A stretch of DNA of 64,000 bases from Mumia flava (GCF_002797495.1 NZ_PGEZ01000001.1:1550001-1614000), one strand, 5' to 3'. Shown: positions 8,709 through 17,748, counted from the first letter of the stretch. Notes: generated from the sequence alone by a model not told the origin. Translations and numbers: made by a program.

Positions 8709-9569
8709 GTGAGACACCTCGGTCGTTACCGCCTCGACGCGGTCGAAGGCGTGGGCGCGTTCGCGACCGTCTGGCGCGGTTACGATACCGATCTCGAGGT
8801 GCAGGTCGCGGTCAAGGTGCTGGCCGACAACTGGGTCCACCACACCGACGTCCGCGAGCGGTTCCTCGCCGAGGCGCGCCTGCTGCGTCGGATCGACGAC
8901 CCCCGGGTGGTGCGGGTCCACGACGTCGGGATCGCCGACGACCGACCGTACTTCGTGATGGACTTCCTCCCCGGCGGGACCCTGGCCGACGTGATCGCCA
9001 CCGGAGTCGGCCGCGAGCGCGCGCTCGCTCTCGCCGCGGAGTCGGCGCGGGCCGTCCAGGTCCTGCACGACGCGGGCGTCCTGCACCGCGACGTCAAGCC
9101 GTCGAACCTCCTGCTCGACGCCGACGGTCAGGTGGTCGTCAGTGACCTCGGCAGCGCCAAGCGGCTCGCGGAGGCCAGCGGCATCACGGTCACGACCGGC
9201 ACCCCCGCGTACATGGCTCCCGAGCAGGCCTTCGGCCAGCCGCTCGACGCCCGCTGCGACGTCCACGCGCTCGGCGTCCTCGCCTACGAGCTCGTCGCCG
9301 GGCGCCTGCCCTTCGACGGGCCGGTCGGGCGCAGCCCGTCGGACCGCCCGGACCCCACCGAGGCCGGCGCGGGCGTCGACCGGGTTCTCGCCGCGGCGAC
9401 CGCGGTCCGGCCGTCGGACCGCCCGGAGTCACCCGGCCGGCTCGCCGAGGCGATCGAGACCGTCGACGACACACCACCGGTACGGACCGTCGCGCCGAGC
9501 CTGGTCGTGCTGATGATGGTGGCGGGGTTCGTGGCCGCGGCGGCCGGCGTGTGGTGGCTCGGGGCGTGA
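8709..9569 (+). CDS. Membrane-tethered Hanks-type serine/threonine protein kinase
   Basis: 286 residues. Kinase core: Gly loop G-V-G-A-F-A-T-V near 14-21, ATP-anchoring Lys36 in VAVKV, catalytic H-R-D-V-K-P-S-N at 126-133, and D-L-G at 146-148 in place of the usual [13 protein letters not shown] near 161-170 is the activation/P+1 region. After a Pro/Asp-rich linker the C-terminus is a single hydrophobic helix (about 263-284) with only one or two residues outside, so it has no extracellular sensor domain. Divergent from an ECF sigma gene. Substrates are likely the sigma factor or associated proteins (inference). Confidence 0.93.
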   Translation: MRHLGRYRLDAVEGVGAFATVWRGYDTDLEVQVAVKVLADNWVHHTDVRERFLAEARLLRRIDDPRVVRVHDVGIADDRPYFVMDFLPGGTLADVIATGVGRERALALAAESARAVQVLHDAGVLHRDVKPSNLLLDADGQVVVSDLGSAKRLAEASGITVTTGTPAYMAPEQAFGQPLDARCDVHALGVLAYELVAGRLPFDGPVGRSPSDRPDPTEAGAGVDRVLAAATAVRPSDRPESPGRLAEAIETVDDTPPVRTVAPSLVVLMMVAGFVAAAAGVWWLGA

Positions 9570-9594
9570 GCGGCACCGTCCGTGCTCGGGAGGC

Positions 9595-10470
9595 CTACCG
9601 GCGGAACGTCTCCCCGGTCAGCGTCTCGTACGCCTCGACGTAACGGGCGCGGGTCCGCTCGACGATCTCGCCGGGCAGCCGGGGCGGCGGTGTGTCGGAG
9701 GCACGGTCCCACCCGGACGCGGGCGAGGTCAGCCAGTCGCGCACGAACTGCTTGTCGTACGACGTCTGCGCCCGGCCCGGCTCCCACGCGTCGGCGGGCC
9801 AGAAGCGCGACGAGTCCGGGGTGAGCAGCTCGTCGGCGAGCACCAGCGTGCCGTCGCCGCGCAACCCGACCTCGATCTTCGTGTCGGCGACGATGATCCC
9901 CCGCTCGCGGGCGAGCGCCTCGCCCCGTGCGTACACCTCGAGCGTGAGGTCGCGCAGCCGCGCTGCGAGCTCGGATCCGACCGCGTCGGCGACCTGCTCG
10001 TAGCTGATCGGCTCGTCGTGGCCGCCGTACTCGGCCTTCGTGCTCGGCGTGAAGATCGGCTCGGGCAGCTTCGAGCCGTCGGTCAGGCCGGGCGGGAGCG
10101 CGATCCCGGACACGACGCCGCTCGCGCGGTAGTCGGCCAGGCCGGACCCGGTCAGGTAGCCGCGGGCGATGCACTCGACCGTGACCATGTCGAGCCGCTC
10201 CACCTCGATCCCGCGGCCCGCGACGACGTCGGGGACGTCGGTCGAGACCACGTGGTTGGGGGCGACGTCGGCGAGCTGGTCGAACCACCACAGCGACATC
10301 CGGGTGAGGATCTCGCCCTTGTCCGGGATCGGCGGCTCGAGCGCGTGGTCGTACGCCGAGATCCGGTCCGAGGCGACCATCAGCAGGTGGCCGTTCGGGA
10401 GGTCGTACAGGTCGCGGACCTTGCCGGAGTAGACGTGGGTGGCTCCGGGGACGTCGTACGGTGCACTCAC
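9595..10470 (-). CDS. purC: Phosphoribosylaminoimidazole-succinocarboxamide synthase (SAICAR synthetase)
   Basis: Condenses CAIR with aspartate using ATP in de novo purine synthesis. 291 residues with Y-S-G-K-V-R-D-L-Y near residue 13, S-D-R-I-S-A-Y-D near 35, E-C-I-A-R-G-Y-L-T-G-S-G near 98, and I-V-A-D-T-K-I-E-V-G and Q-T-S-Y-D-K-Q-F-V-R-D-W-L further on, all SAICAR synthetase hallmarks. The GTG at 10470 is supported by a TAGGCT -10-like hexamer 7 bases upstream (leaderless) and by the family N-terminus; the open frame upstream is only uninterrupted GC-rich antisense. Confidence 0.96.
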   Translation of the reverse strand: MSAPYDVPGATHVYSGKVRDLYDLPNGHLLMVASDRISAYDHALEPPIPDKGEILTRMSLWWFDQLADVAPNHVVSTDVPDVVAGRGIEVERLDMVTVECIARGYLTGSGLADYRASGVVSGIALPPGLTDGSKLPEPIFTPSTKAEYGGHDEPISYEQVADAVGSELAARLRDLTLEVYARGEALARERGIIVADTKIEVGLRGDGTLVLADELLTPDSSRFWPADAWEPGRAQTSYDKQFVRDWLTSPASGWDRASDTPPPRLPGEIVERTRARYVEAYETLTGETFRR

Positions 10471-10484
10471 GCGGGCCAGCCTAG

Positions 10485-10700
10485 GCGAGACCGTTCTCGA
10501 TCGGGCTCGTCCCTCGCCCGCCTCGAACACCGGAACCCGCTGACGACGCGAGACCGTTCTCGATCGGGCTCGTCCCTCGCCCGCCTCGAACACCGGACCC
10601 CGCTGGTCGAGGCGGAGCGCAGCGCGCCCCCGCCGCTGGTCGAGGCGGAGAAGAGCGCGGCCCACCGCTGGTCGAGGCGGAGCGCAGCGACGATCGAGAC
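10485..10700. repeat. Dispersed intergenic repeat block: two 63-bp direct repeats plus three GGTCGAGGCGGAG units
   Basis: The first part is a tandem duplication with 63-base period (GCGAGACCGTTCTCGATCGG at 10485 and 10548). The second part has three units CGCTGGTCGAGGCGGAG at 10601, 10634 and 10666, ending GACGATCGAGACC. The block fills the whole space between purC and the hydrolase gene and carries the same core as the arrays at 5.6 and 42.9 kb. Confidence 0.88.
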
Positions 10701-11837
10701 CTACCCCACGCACCCGTACAGCGTGCGCAGGTAGCCGGCGCCACGCTTCGAGCCGAGCATCGCGTTGCTCATCCGGTTCATCACGTAGGTCGCCGTCATC
10801 GACCGGTCGAGGTCGTTGATGACGTACGACCCGCCCCAGCCGCCCCAGTGGCAGACCCGGCCGGTTGGGAGGTACGGCTGGGTGGCGCGGTCGACGAGCG
10901 CGTAGCCGATCCCCCAGCGCAGGGGCGCCCCGACGACGAGGTCGAGGCCGCTCGCCTGCTCCTCGAAGATCAGGTCGATCGTGTCCTGGCCGAGCAGCTT
11001 GTGCCCGCCGGCCCTGCCGCCGTGACTCACCGCGCACTGGATCGCGGCGAGGCCGCGGGCGTGGCTGTGCCCGTTCGCTCCGCCGATCTCCGCGTCGCGC
11101 CAGCCGTCGGTGAGCACCACGCTCGCGTGCAGCGGCGGGCCGCCGAGCGTCTTCATCGCCAGCGGCCCCGGGGTCACGCCGGGCGGGAGCTCGACGCCGG
11201 TCGGCGGGATGTTCGGGCTGCACCGGTCGTACGCCGTGCGAGGCAGCCCGATCGTGAAGTCGGCTCCGAGGGGTTTCGCGATCTCTTCGGCCACGAAGTC
11301 CGTGAGGCTCTGCCCCGTGACGCGGCGGACGACCTCGCCGATCAGGTGGCCGTAGTTGATCGCGTGGTAGCCCGATGCCGTGCCGGGTTCCCACCACGGT
11401 GCCTGGGAGGCGTACCGCGCCGCGGCGACGACCGGGTCGTACAGGTCCTCGACCGTGCACGGCTGGTCCATCCCCGAGACCCCGGACGTGTGGGAGAGGA
11501 GGTGACGCACCTCGACGTCGGCCTTGCCGTGCGCGGCGAACTCCGGCCAGTAGGCGGCGACCTTCTCGTGCACGTCGATCAGCCCGCGGTCGTGCAGCAT
11601 GAGCGCGGCGAGCGCCGTCACGGTCTTCGTGCTCGACCAGACGTTGGTGATGGTGTCGGCCTCCCACGGCCGGGTCCGCTCGGCGTCGGCGTGGCCGCCC
11701 CACACGTCCACGACGGTGCGGCCCTCGTGCACGACGGCCATCGACGCACCGACCTCGTCGCCGGCATCGAGGCGCACGCGGAGCTCGTCGACCAGCGGCG
11801 CGAACCGGTCGTCGTAGGTGCCGTGGACCTCGGCCAT
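10701..11837 (-). CDS. Serine hydrolase of the beta-lactamase/EstB/penicillin-binding fold
   Basis: 378 residues, no signal peptide, so probably a cytoplasmic esterase or peptidase rather than a true beta-lactamase. Active-site elements: S-S-T-K (nucleophile Ser and general base Lys) at about residues 68-71 in VWSSTKTVTAL, the tyrosine motif Y-H-A-I-N-Y-G near 149 (Y-x-N), and H-W-G-G-W-G-G-S near 333 in place of the KTG motif, as usual for EstB-type esterases. It lies upstream of purC on the same strand, separated by repeats. Confidence 0.88.
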   Translation of the reverse strand: MAEVHGTYDDRFAPLVDELRVRLDAGDEVGASMAVVHEGRTVVDVWGGHADAERTRPWEADTITNVWSSTKTVTALAALMLHDRGLIDVHEKVAAYWPEFAAHGKADVEVRHLLSHTSGVSGMDQPCTVEDLYDPVVAAARYASQAPWWEPGTASGYHAINYGHLIGEVVRRVTGQSLTDFVAEEIAKPLGADFTIGLPRTAYDRCSPNIPPTGVELPPGVTPGPLAMKTLGGPPLHASVVLTDGWRDAEIGGANGHSHARGLAAIQCAVSHGGRAGGHKLLGQDTIDLIFEEQASGLDLVVGAPLRWGIGYALVDRATQPYLPTGRVCHWGGWGGSYVINDLDRSMTATYVMNRMSNAMLGSKRGAGYLRTLYGCVG

Positions 11838-11922
11838 GCGATGCCTCCTCGGGGTAAGCGTCCGCTTACCTTGTCATCCGAGCATGCCGGTTGTCGAGGC
11901 AGGCCCGTCCGTCCCGATCCGG

Positions 11923-12876
11923 TCAGGCAGGCCCGGCGAGCAGCGCGGCTGTCTCGCGCAGGTGGTCGCGCAGGGCGCCCGGCGTGACGACCTCGAAGGG
12001 CGCCCCGACGGCGGCCAGGACGTAGACGACCCAGTCGAAGGTGTCGACGCGCATCCGCAGCCGGCACCGCTCGTCGCCCTCGGGCTCGACCTCGCCCCAC
12101 CAGCGGACGGCGGCACCCACCTGCCCTGCCGGCGCCTCGACGATCACCTCGACCCGGGTGCTCGCCGCCTCGGCGGCCGAGGCGATCGACGACTCGAGGT
12201 ACGCGGCCGCGTCCTCGGCGGGAAGGTCCCGCTGCCGGAAGCGGGCCCCGGTCGCGCGCGCCTCGCCGATCCGGTCCACGCGGAACGTGCGCCAGTCGCC
12301 GCGGGTCAGGTCGTACGCGATCAGGTACCAGCGGGTGCGGCGCGAGACGAGGCGGTGCGGCTCGATCGTGCGGCGGCTGCGCTCGGCGTCGCGGCGCCGG
12401 TAGACGATCTCGATCCGCTCGTCGTCGCGGCACGCCTGGGCGAGGGTCGCGAGCAGCTCCGCATCGAGCGTCGGCCCGCTGAACGGACCCGGCACCGCGA
12501 AGTCCTGGATCGCCTTGACCCGGCGCCGCAGCCGCGGCGGCATCACCTGCACGATCTTGCTGAGCGCCCGCACCGACGCCTCGTCCAGCCCCGGCGACTG
12601 CGCGCTCGCCGAGGAGCGCAGACCGACGGCGATCGCGACCGCCTCGTCGTCGCCGAGCAGCAGCGGCGGCAGCGACGCGCCGGCCTGGAGCTGGTAGCCG
12701 CCGGCCACGCCACGGGTGGCGTCGACGGGATAGCCGAGGTCGCGGAGCCGGTCGACGTCGCGGCGCAGGGTGCGCTCGCTGACCGCGAGCCGCTCGGCGA
12801 GCTCCGGCCCCGTCCAGAAGCGGTGCGTCTGCAGCAGAGACAGCAGGCGCAGCATCCGTTCGCTCGATCCGCTCAT
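11923..12876 (-). CDS. WYL-domain transcriptional regulator (HTH-11/DeoR-like)
   Basis: 317 residues: winged helix at 1-60 (M-L-R-L-L-S-L-L-Q...V-S-E-R-T-L-R-R-D-V-D-R-L-R-D-L-G-Y-P-V), then a WYL domain with R-R-T-R-W-Y-L-I-A-Y-D near 178-188 and F-R-V-D-R-I just after, and the C-terminal W-W-G-E-V-E-P module. Such regulators sense small molecules or nucleic acids. It diverges from a DrrAB-like ABC transporter 63 bases away, which it probably controls. ATG at 12876 has TACGCT 7 bases upstream, consistent with a leaderless mRNA. Confidence 0.93.
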   Translation of the reverse strand: MSGSSERMLRLLSLLQTHRFWTGPELAERLAVSERTLRRDVDRLRDLGYPVDATRGVAGGYQLQAGASLPPLLLGDDEAVAIAVGLRSSASAQSPGLDEASVRALSKIVQVMPPRLRRRVKAIQDFAVPGPFSGPTLDAELLATLAQACRDDERIEIVYRRRDAERSRRTIEPHRLVSRRTRWYLIAYDLTRGDWRTFRVDRIGEARATGARFRQRDLPAEDAAAYLESSIASAAEAASTRVEVIVEAPAGQVGAAVRWWGEVEPEGDERCRLRMRVDTFDWVVYVLAAVGAPFEVVTPGALRDHLRETAALLAGPA

Positions 12877-12939
12877 GTTTCTCAGCGTAGACCTCGAATC
12901 AGGACAGAAACTGACCGGAATCGACGAGACGGTGGATCC

Positions 12940-13944
12940 ATGGACACGATGATCGACACCCGGGGACTCACCAAGGAGTTCCGCTCCGGAAAGAAGACCG
13001 TCACCGCGGTCAAGGACCTCGATCTCCACATCGAGGTCGGCGAGATGGTCGCGCTGCTCGGTCCCAACGGCGCCGGCAAGTCGACCACCCTGCGCATGCT
13101 CACCACCCTGCTCACCCCCACGTCGGGCACGGCGCGGGTCGCCGGGCACGACGTCACCGCCGACCCGCAGGCGGTGCGGCGCGCCATCGGCTACATCGGC
13201 CAGGGCAACAGCGCCGGCCACGCCCAGCGCGCGATCGACGAGCTCGTCGTCGCCGGCCGGTCGTACGGCCTGTCGCGGACGGCCGCTCACGATCGCGCCG
13301 GCGCGCTCCTGGAGTCGCTCGACCTGGCCGAGCAGGCACGGCAGAAGGTCATGACGCTCTCGGGCGGGCAGCGGCGCCGGCTCGACATCGCGATGGGCCT
13401 GATCCACGCGCCGGGGCTCCTGTTCCTCGACGAGCCGTCGACCGGCCTCGACCCGCAGAGCCGCGCGAACCTCCAGCAGCACGTCCTCGACCTGCGGCGC
13501 GAGCACGGCGCGACCGTCGTGCTGACGACCCACTACCTCGACGAGGCCGACGCGCTGGCCGAGCGGATCGTGGTCGTCGACCACGGCCGGGTGGTCGCCG
13601 ACGACACGCCGGCCGCGCTCAAGGCCGAGCACGCCGGCGACCGGATCACGCTCGCGTTCGGTAGCGACGCCGACGCCGTACGGGCTGCCGAGCGCGCGTC
13701 CGCCGCGCACCCGCGTGCGGACGTACGGCGCGACGGCGCGGGCATCGACGTCCGCGTGGCCGGCGGGTCCGGGCTGGTCGCGGGCCTGCTCGGCGACTAC
13801 GCGACGGCCGGTCTCGTCCCGACCAGCGTCGAGGTGGCCCGGCCGACGCTCGACGACGTCTTCCTCTCCCTCACGGGCCGCAGCCTGCGCGAGGGCAAGA
13901 CCAACCCTGATCACGACACCGTCCTCGAGGAGGTGGCGGCATGA
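12940..13944 (+). CDS. ABC transporter ATP-binding protein, DrrA/daunorubicin-resistance type
   Basis: 334-residue nucleotide-binding subunit of a drug or antibiotic exporter. Walker A L-G-P-N-G-A-G-K-S-T-T near residues 44-54, ABC signature L-S-G-G-Q-R-R-R-L near 144, Walker B L-L-F-L-D-E-P-S-T-G-L-D near 166, switch His in V-L-T-T-H-Y-L-D-E-A-D-A-L-A near 199, plus the long C-terminal domain ending in P-T-L-D-D-V-F-L-S-L-T-G-R typical of DrrA. The ATG overlaps none upstream; it is coupled by ATGA to the permease gene downstream and divergent from the WYL regulator. Confidence 0.95.
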   Translation: MDTMIDTRGLTKEFRSGKKTVTAVKDLDLHIEVGEMVALLGPNGAGKSTTLRMLTTLLTPTSGTARVAGHDVTADPQAVRRAIGYIGQGNSAGHAQRAIDELVVAGRSYGLSRTAAHDRAGALLESLDLAEQARQKVMTLSGGQRRRLDIAMGLIHAPGLLFLDEPSTGLDPQSRANLQQHVLDLRREHGATVVLTTHYLDEADALAERIVVVDHGRVVADDTPAALKAEHAGDRITLAFGSDADAVRAAERASAAHPRADVRRDGAGIDVRVAGGSGLVAGLLGDYATAGLVPTSVEVARPTLDDVFLSLTGRSLREGKTNPDHDTVLEEVAA

Positions 13945-14756
13945 CCGCCCTCGACACGCACACCGACGCACCCCTCCGTACGACCGCTCCGGCGCCGACG
14001 CGCGCGACGAGCACGCTGCTCGACGTCGCGCTCGTCTTCGGACGCGAGCTGCGCCCGGTCGTCCGCGACCCGTTCTCGGTGGTCTTCGGACTGATCCAGC
14101 CGTTGTTCTTCCTCGGCCTGTTCACGCCGCTGCTGGTCGCGTCCTCGGGGCAGTCGGCCGCAGCCACGCTGCAGTGGTTCGTGCCCGGCGTGATCGTGAT
14201 GCTGGCGCTGTTCGGGACGTCGACGACCGGCGCGAACCTCCAGTTCGAGATGCAGACCGGGTCCCACGAACGCACGCTGGTCAGCCCGCTGTCCCGGTCC
14301 TCCCTCATGATCGGCCGCGCGCTCAAGGAGATCGTCCCGGCGATCGTGCAGGCCGTGGTGATCGTCGCGGTCGCGATCCCGTTCGGATTCCGCCCGGATC
14401 CGGCAGGGCTGGTCGTCGGGCTGGTGATCCTCGCCGGCTTCTGCGTCGGCCTCGGCGCGCTGTCGTACGCCCTGGCGCTGGCCGTCAAGGAGAACCAGTG
14501 GGCGTTCTGGGGCGTGCAGCAGACCCTGCTGTTCCCGCTGATGCTGCTCGCCGGGATCCTGCTCCCGCTCACGGGGGCGCCGGGGTGGCTCGAGGTCGCT
14601 TCTCGGCTCAACCCGCTGACCTACGTCGTGGACGCGGAGCGGGCGCTGCTGGACGGGACGTTCGGGGCCGATGCGACCCAGGGCGCCGTCGCCGCGGTGC
14701 TGATGGCGGCCGTCGGTCTCTTCGTCGGATCCCGGGCGATGCGCGCGAGCGCCTGA
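13941..14756 (+). CDS. ABC-2 type transporter permease, DrrB type
   Basis: 271 residues with about six transmembrane helices and the ABC-2 signature region (L-F-P-L-M-L-L-A-G-I-L-L-P-L near residues 193-206). The N-terminal R-E-L-R-P-V-V-R-D-P-F-S-V-V-F-G-L-I-Q-P is characteristic of DrrB-like permeases. Starts inside the last codon of the ATPase gene (ATGA). Together they make a homodimer-type exporter; cargo unknown. A strong hairpin follows. Confidence 0.94.
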   Translation: MTALDTHTDAPLRTTAPAPTRATSTLLDVALVFGRELRPVVRDPFSVVFGLIQPLFFLGLFTPLLVASSGQSAAATLQWFVPGVIVMLALFGTSTTGANLQFEMQTGSHERTLVSPLSRSSLMIGRALKEIVPAIVQAVVIVAVAIPFGFRPDPAGLVVGLVILAGFCVGLGALSYALALAVKENQWAFWGVQQTLLFPLMLLAGILLPLTGAPGWLEVASRLNPLTYVVDAERALLDGTFGADATQGAVAAVLMAAVGLFVGSRAMRASA

Positions 14757-14787
14757 CCCGCCCACGGGAGTCTCGACATCGCCGTGG

Positions 14788-14829
14788 GTCTCGACATCAC
14801 CGTTGCTCGGGCGACGGTGATGTCGAGAC
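14788..14829. terminator. Perfect 16-bp stem hairpin after the DrrAB operon
   Basis: GTCTCGACATCACCGT (14788-14803) pairs perfectly with 14814-14829 around a 10-base loop. A partial extra copy of the arm (GTCTCGACATCGCCGT) lies at about 14770-14785, so this resembles a dispersed palindromic element doing duty as a terminator. Confidence 0.7.
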
Positions 14830-14884
14830 TCACGTGAGGCCGCGGCACTCGGACGCGGCGGGGCCCTGTGCCTACGGTGGAGGC

Positions 14885-15628
14885 ATGACCTCGAACAACC
14901 TCCGCTTCTACTTCGACCCGGTGTGCCCGTTCTGCTGGTTGACCAGCAAGTGGATCCGGATGGTGCAGGCCGAGCGTGGCTTCGCCGTCGAGTGGCGGTT
15001 CATCTCGCTGCGGCTGATCAACGCCCACGTCGACTACGACGCGCACTTCCCGCCCGAGTACGAGGCCGGTCACACCGCGGGCCTGCGTCTGCTGCGCGTC
15101 GCCGCCCGTACCCGCGCCGAGCACGGCCCGGAGGCGCTGGACCGGCTCCAGGCCGCACTCGGGGCGCACATCTTCGACACGCCCCCGCCGTCCGGGGCGA
15201 CGGACGGCGAGAACAGGGAGCGCCGCGGCACGCGGGAGTTCGTCGAGCCGATCCTGCGCGATGCGGGGCTGCCGGCCGAGCTGGCCGACGCGCTCGACGA
15301 CGAGGCCTGGGACGCCGAGATCCGCGCCGACGGCGAGGAGGCGCTCGCGCTCACCGGCAAGGACGTCGGCACGCCGATCATCCACTTCGAGCCGCCGGAC
15401 GGCGTCGCGTTCTTCGGGCCCGTGATCAGCCGGCTCCCCGAGCAGGGCGAGGCGGCCGAGCTCTGGGACCACGTGCTCGCCCTGGCCCGGTTCCCCGGCT
15501 TCGCCGAGCTGAAGCGCAGCCTGCGCGAGCGACCGCAGCTGGTCGGGTTCGGGGTCGAGCCCGGCGCCGTCGGCAAGCAGGAGGACTGGCACGGCGGCAG
15601 CCGCCGGCAGAGGAGTGAACGCGGATGA
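14885..15628 (+). CDS. DsbA-fold mycothiol-dependent nitroreductase family protein (Rv2466c-like)
   Basis: 247 residues. The N-terminal R-F-Y-F-D-P-V-C-P-F-C-W-L-T-S-K-W fits the Rv2466c family of thioredoxin-fold, mycothiol-dependent reductases; active-site Cys14 and Cys17 form a C-P-F-C motif. The helical insertion and the cis-Pro loop G-T-P-I-I-H near residue 161 are also present. In the family the enzyme reduces mycothiol mixed disulfides or nitro compounds in oxidative stress. ATG at 14885 follows GGAGG and a TACGGT hexamer. Monocistronic between two hairpins. A broader DsbA/HCCA isomerase assignment is the alternative. Confidence 0.88.
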   Translation: MTSNNLRFYFDPVCPFCWLTSKWIRMVQAERGFAVEWRFISLRLINAHVDYDAHFPPEYEAGHTAGLRLLRVAARTRAEHGPEALDRLQAALGAHIFDTPPPSGATDGENRERRGTREFVEPILRDAGLPAELADALDDEAWDAEIRADGEEALALTGKDVGTPIIHFEPPDGVAFFGPVISRLPEQGEAAELWDHVLALARFPGFAELKRSLRERPQLVGFGVEPGAVGKQEDWHGGSRRQRSERG

Positions 15629-15638
15629 CCCCCTTCCC

Positions 15639-15695
15639 GCTGTGTGGCCGCAGCCCCGTTCTCGGATGGGCGGAACCGGGCTGACGGCACACAGC
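15639..15695. terminator. Bidirectional hairpin between the nitroreductase gene and purB
   Basis: Outer arms GCTGTGTG (15639) and CACACAGC (15688-15695) and inner arms AGCCCCGTTC / GAACCGGGCT (one mismatch) fold into one long stem between two convergent genes. Confidence 0.65.
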
Positions 15696-15715
15696 GCGAA
15701 GGAGAGGCACCGACG

Positions 15716-17137
15716 TCAGAGGATGTCGCCGGGACCGTACGCGGCCGCGTCGGGATAGCGCGCGGTGAGCTCGCCGACCTTCGCGACCACGGCCTCGACC
15801 TGCGGCACCGCCGCGCCCGTGAACGACAACGGCTCGGCGACCAGCGCCTCGAGATCCGACTCGGTGAGACCGAGCCGCGAGTCGGCCCCGAGCCGGGCGA
15901 ACAGGTCGTTCTCGTTCGTCCCCTTCTCCCGCATCTCCAGCGCGACCGCGACCGCGTGCTCCTTGATCGCCTCGTGCGCGCTCTCCCGGCCGACACCGTG
16001 CCGCACCGCCGCCATCAGCACCTTCGTCGTCGCGAGGAACGGCAGGTAGCGGTCGAGCTCGCGCTGCACCACCGCCGGGAACGCGCCGAACTCGTCGAGC
16101 ACCGTCAGGAACGTCTCGAACAGCCCGTCGCACGCGTAGAACGCATCCGGCAGCGCGACCCTCCGTACGACCGAGTCCGACACGTCGCCCTCGTTCCACT
16201 GGTCGCCGGCGAGCTCGCCGAGCATCGCGAGGTTGCCGCGCAGCACGACCGCGAGCCCGTTGACGCGCTCGGCGGAGCGGGAGTTCATCTTGTGCGGCAT
16301 CGCCGACGAGCCGACCTGCCCGGGCTTGAAGCCCTCGGTCACGAGCTCGTTGCCGGCCATCAGCCGGATGGTGGTCGCGAGGTTGGACGGGGCCGCGACG
16401 AGCTGGACCAGCGCGCTGACGGCGTCGAAGTCCAGCGAACGCGGGTAGACCTGGCCGACGCTGGTGAGGACGTTCGCGAAGCCGAGGTGCTCGGCGACCC
16501 GCTGCTCGAGGCGCGCGAGAGCGTCGCGGTCGCCGCCGAGCAGGTCGAGCTGGTCCTGCGCGGTGCCGACCGGGCCCTTGATGCCGCGCAGCGGATAGCG
16601 CGCGATCAGCTCCTCGAGCCGCTGCACCGCCACCAGCATCTCGTCGGCCACGGTCGCGAACCGCTTCCCCAGCGTCGTCGTCTGCGCCGCGACGTTGTGG
16701 CTGCGCCCCGCCATCACCAGCGCCTCGTGCTCCGCGGCGCGCGCGGCCAGACGCGCGAGCACGGCCACCGCGCGGTCCCGTACGAGCTCGAGCGCCGAGC
16801 GGATCTGGAGCTGCTCGACGTTCTCGGTCAGGTCGCGCGAGGTCATGCCCTTGTGGACGTGCTCGTGCCCGGCGAGTGCGTTGAACTCCTCGATCCGCGC
16901 CTTCACGTCGTGCCGCGTCACCCGCTCACGCGCGGCGATCGAGTCGAGGTCGATGCGGTCGACCACCGCCTCGTACGCCTCGATCACGCCGGCGGGCGTC
17001 TCGATGCCGAGATCGCGCTGGGCCTCCAGGACCGCGATCCAGAGCCGTCGTTCGAGCACGATCTTGTGCTCCGGCGACCAGAGGCGGGCCATCTCGGGCG
17101 AGGCGTAGCGGTGGGCGAGCACGTTCGGAGTCGTCAC
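15716..17137 (-). CDS. purB: Adenylosuccinate lyase
   Basis: Fumarase-superfamily enzyme acting twice in purine synthesis (SAICAR to AICAR and adenylosuccinate to AMP). About 473 residues; signature G-S-S-A-M-P-H-K-M-N near residue 284, substrate-binding T-S-R-D-L-T-E-N near 98 and G-R-S-H-N-V-A near 146. The GTG at 17137 (VTTPNVLAHRYASPEM) is preferred to the ATG at 17146 because GACAAT lies exactly 7 bases before it, as in leaderless genes here; the ATG has no ribosome site. Convergent with the upstream-coded nitroreductase gene. Confidence 0.95.
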   Translation of the reverse strand: MTTPNVLAHRYASPEMARLWSPEHKIVLERRLWIAVLEAQRDLGIETPAGVIEAYEAVVDRIDLDSIAARERVTRHDVKARIEEFNALAGHEHVHKGMTSRDLTENVEQLQIRSALELVRDRAVAVLARLAARAAEHEALVMAGRSHNVAAQTTTLGKRFATVADEMLVAVQRLEELIARYPLRGIKGPVGTAQDQLDLLGGDRDALARLEQRVAEHLGFANVLTSVGQVYPRSLDFDAVSALVQLVAAPSNLATTIRLMAGNELVTEGFKPGQVGSSAMPHKMNSRSAERVNGLAVVLRGNLAMLGELAGDQWNEGDVSDSVVRRVALPDAFYACDGLFETFLTVLDEFGAFPAVVQRELDRYLPFLATTKVLMAAVRHGVGRESAHEAIKEHAVAVALEMREKGTNENDLFARLGADSRLGLTESDLEALVAEPLSFTGAAVPQVEAVVAKVGELTARYPDAAAYGPGDIL

Positions 17138-17204
17138 ACGCCCCATTGTCCCAGGTCGCCGCCAGCGCCCGTCGCTCCGTGGGGACGAGCGTGCGTACCG
17201 CCTG

Positions 17205-17639
17205 CTACTCGGCCGGCTCGGCGAGCAGGACCGGGATCAGACGGTCGGTCTTCGTCTGGTACTCGGCGTACGGCGGGTACGCCTCCACCGACCGGTCCCA
17301 CCACACCGCGCGCTCGTCCCCGGACAGCTCGCGGACGCGCATCGTCTGCTTCTCGAAGCCGTCCTGGACGTCGATCACCGGGTCGTCGACGAGGTTGAGG
17401 TACCAGGTCGGGTGCTCGGGCGCCCCTCCCTTCGACGCGACCAGCGCGTACGCCCCGTCGTGCTCGACCCGCATCACGCCGGTCTTGCGGAGCTTGCCGC
17501 TCTTGCGCCCCCGGAAGGTGATGATCACGATCGGTCGGCCGTACGGAGGGTTCTCGACGGTGCCGGTGCGCTCCATCTCCTCGATGTGCTGCGCGACCCA
17601 GCCCTGCGGATTCGGCTCGTACTCCCCTTGCAGTGCCAT
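17205..17639 (-). CDS. Deazaflavin (F420)-dependent nitroreductase/quinone reductase family protein (Ddn-like)
   Basis: 144 residues with the split-barrel Ddn family pattern: I-I-T-F-R-G-R-K-S-G-K-L-R-K-T-G-V-M near residues 41-58, the A-S-K-G-G-A-P-E-H-P-T-W-Y-L-N-L motif near 68-83 that binds the F420 side chain, and Y-P-P-Y-A-E-Y-Q near 121. Members reduce quinones or nitro compounds with F420H2. The ATG at 17639 is chosen because an extension to 17720 runs through a hairpin and lacks family similarity. Located between purD and purB without close coupling. Confidence 0.9.
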   Translation of the reverse strand: MALQGEYEPNPQGWVAQHIEEMERTGTVENPPYGRPIVIITFRGRKSGKLRKTGVMRVEHDGAYALVASKGGAPEHPTWYLNLVDDPVIDVQDGFEKQTMRVRELSGDERAVWWDRSVEAYPPYAEYQTKTDRLIPVLLAEPAE

Positions 17640-17664
17640 GCGCCCAGTCTGCCTCGCAATCCGC

Positions 17665-17740
17665 CCCGACCGCGATTCGTCGAGTTCCGGTCGGAGCTGG
17701 GGGTCCGAATCACACCGCAACGCGACGAATCGGGGTCGGG
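17665..17740. terminator. Inverted repeat after purD (GATTCG family hairpin)
   Basis: CCCGACCGCGATTCGTCG (17665-17682) pairs with 17723-17740 over 18 bases with one mismatch. It sits immediately after the purD stop. The GATTCG-containing arms resemble the hairpins at 46.2 and 48.7 kb. Confidence 0.6.
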
Positions 17741-17748
17741 CGGGAAGC

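Noticed and set aside
11818-12939. Long upstream extension of the DrrA-type ATPase (over 370 extra codons)
   Set aside because: It is antisense to the WYL regulator gene; the canonical ATPase N-terminus begins at 12940.
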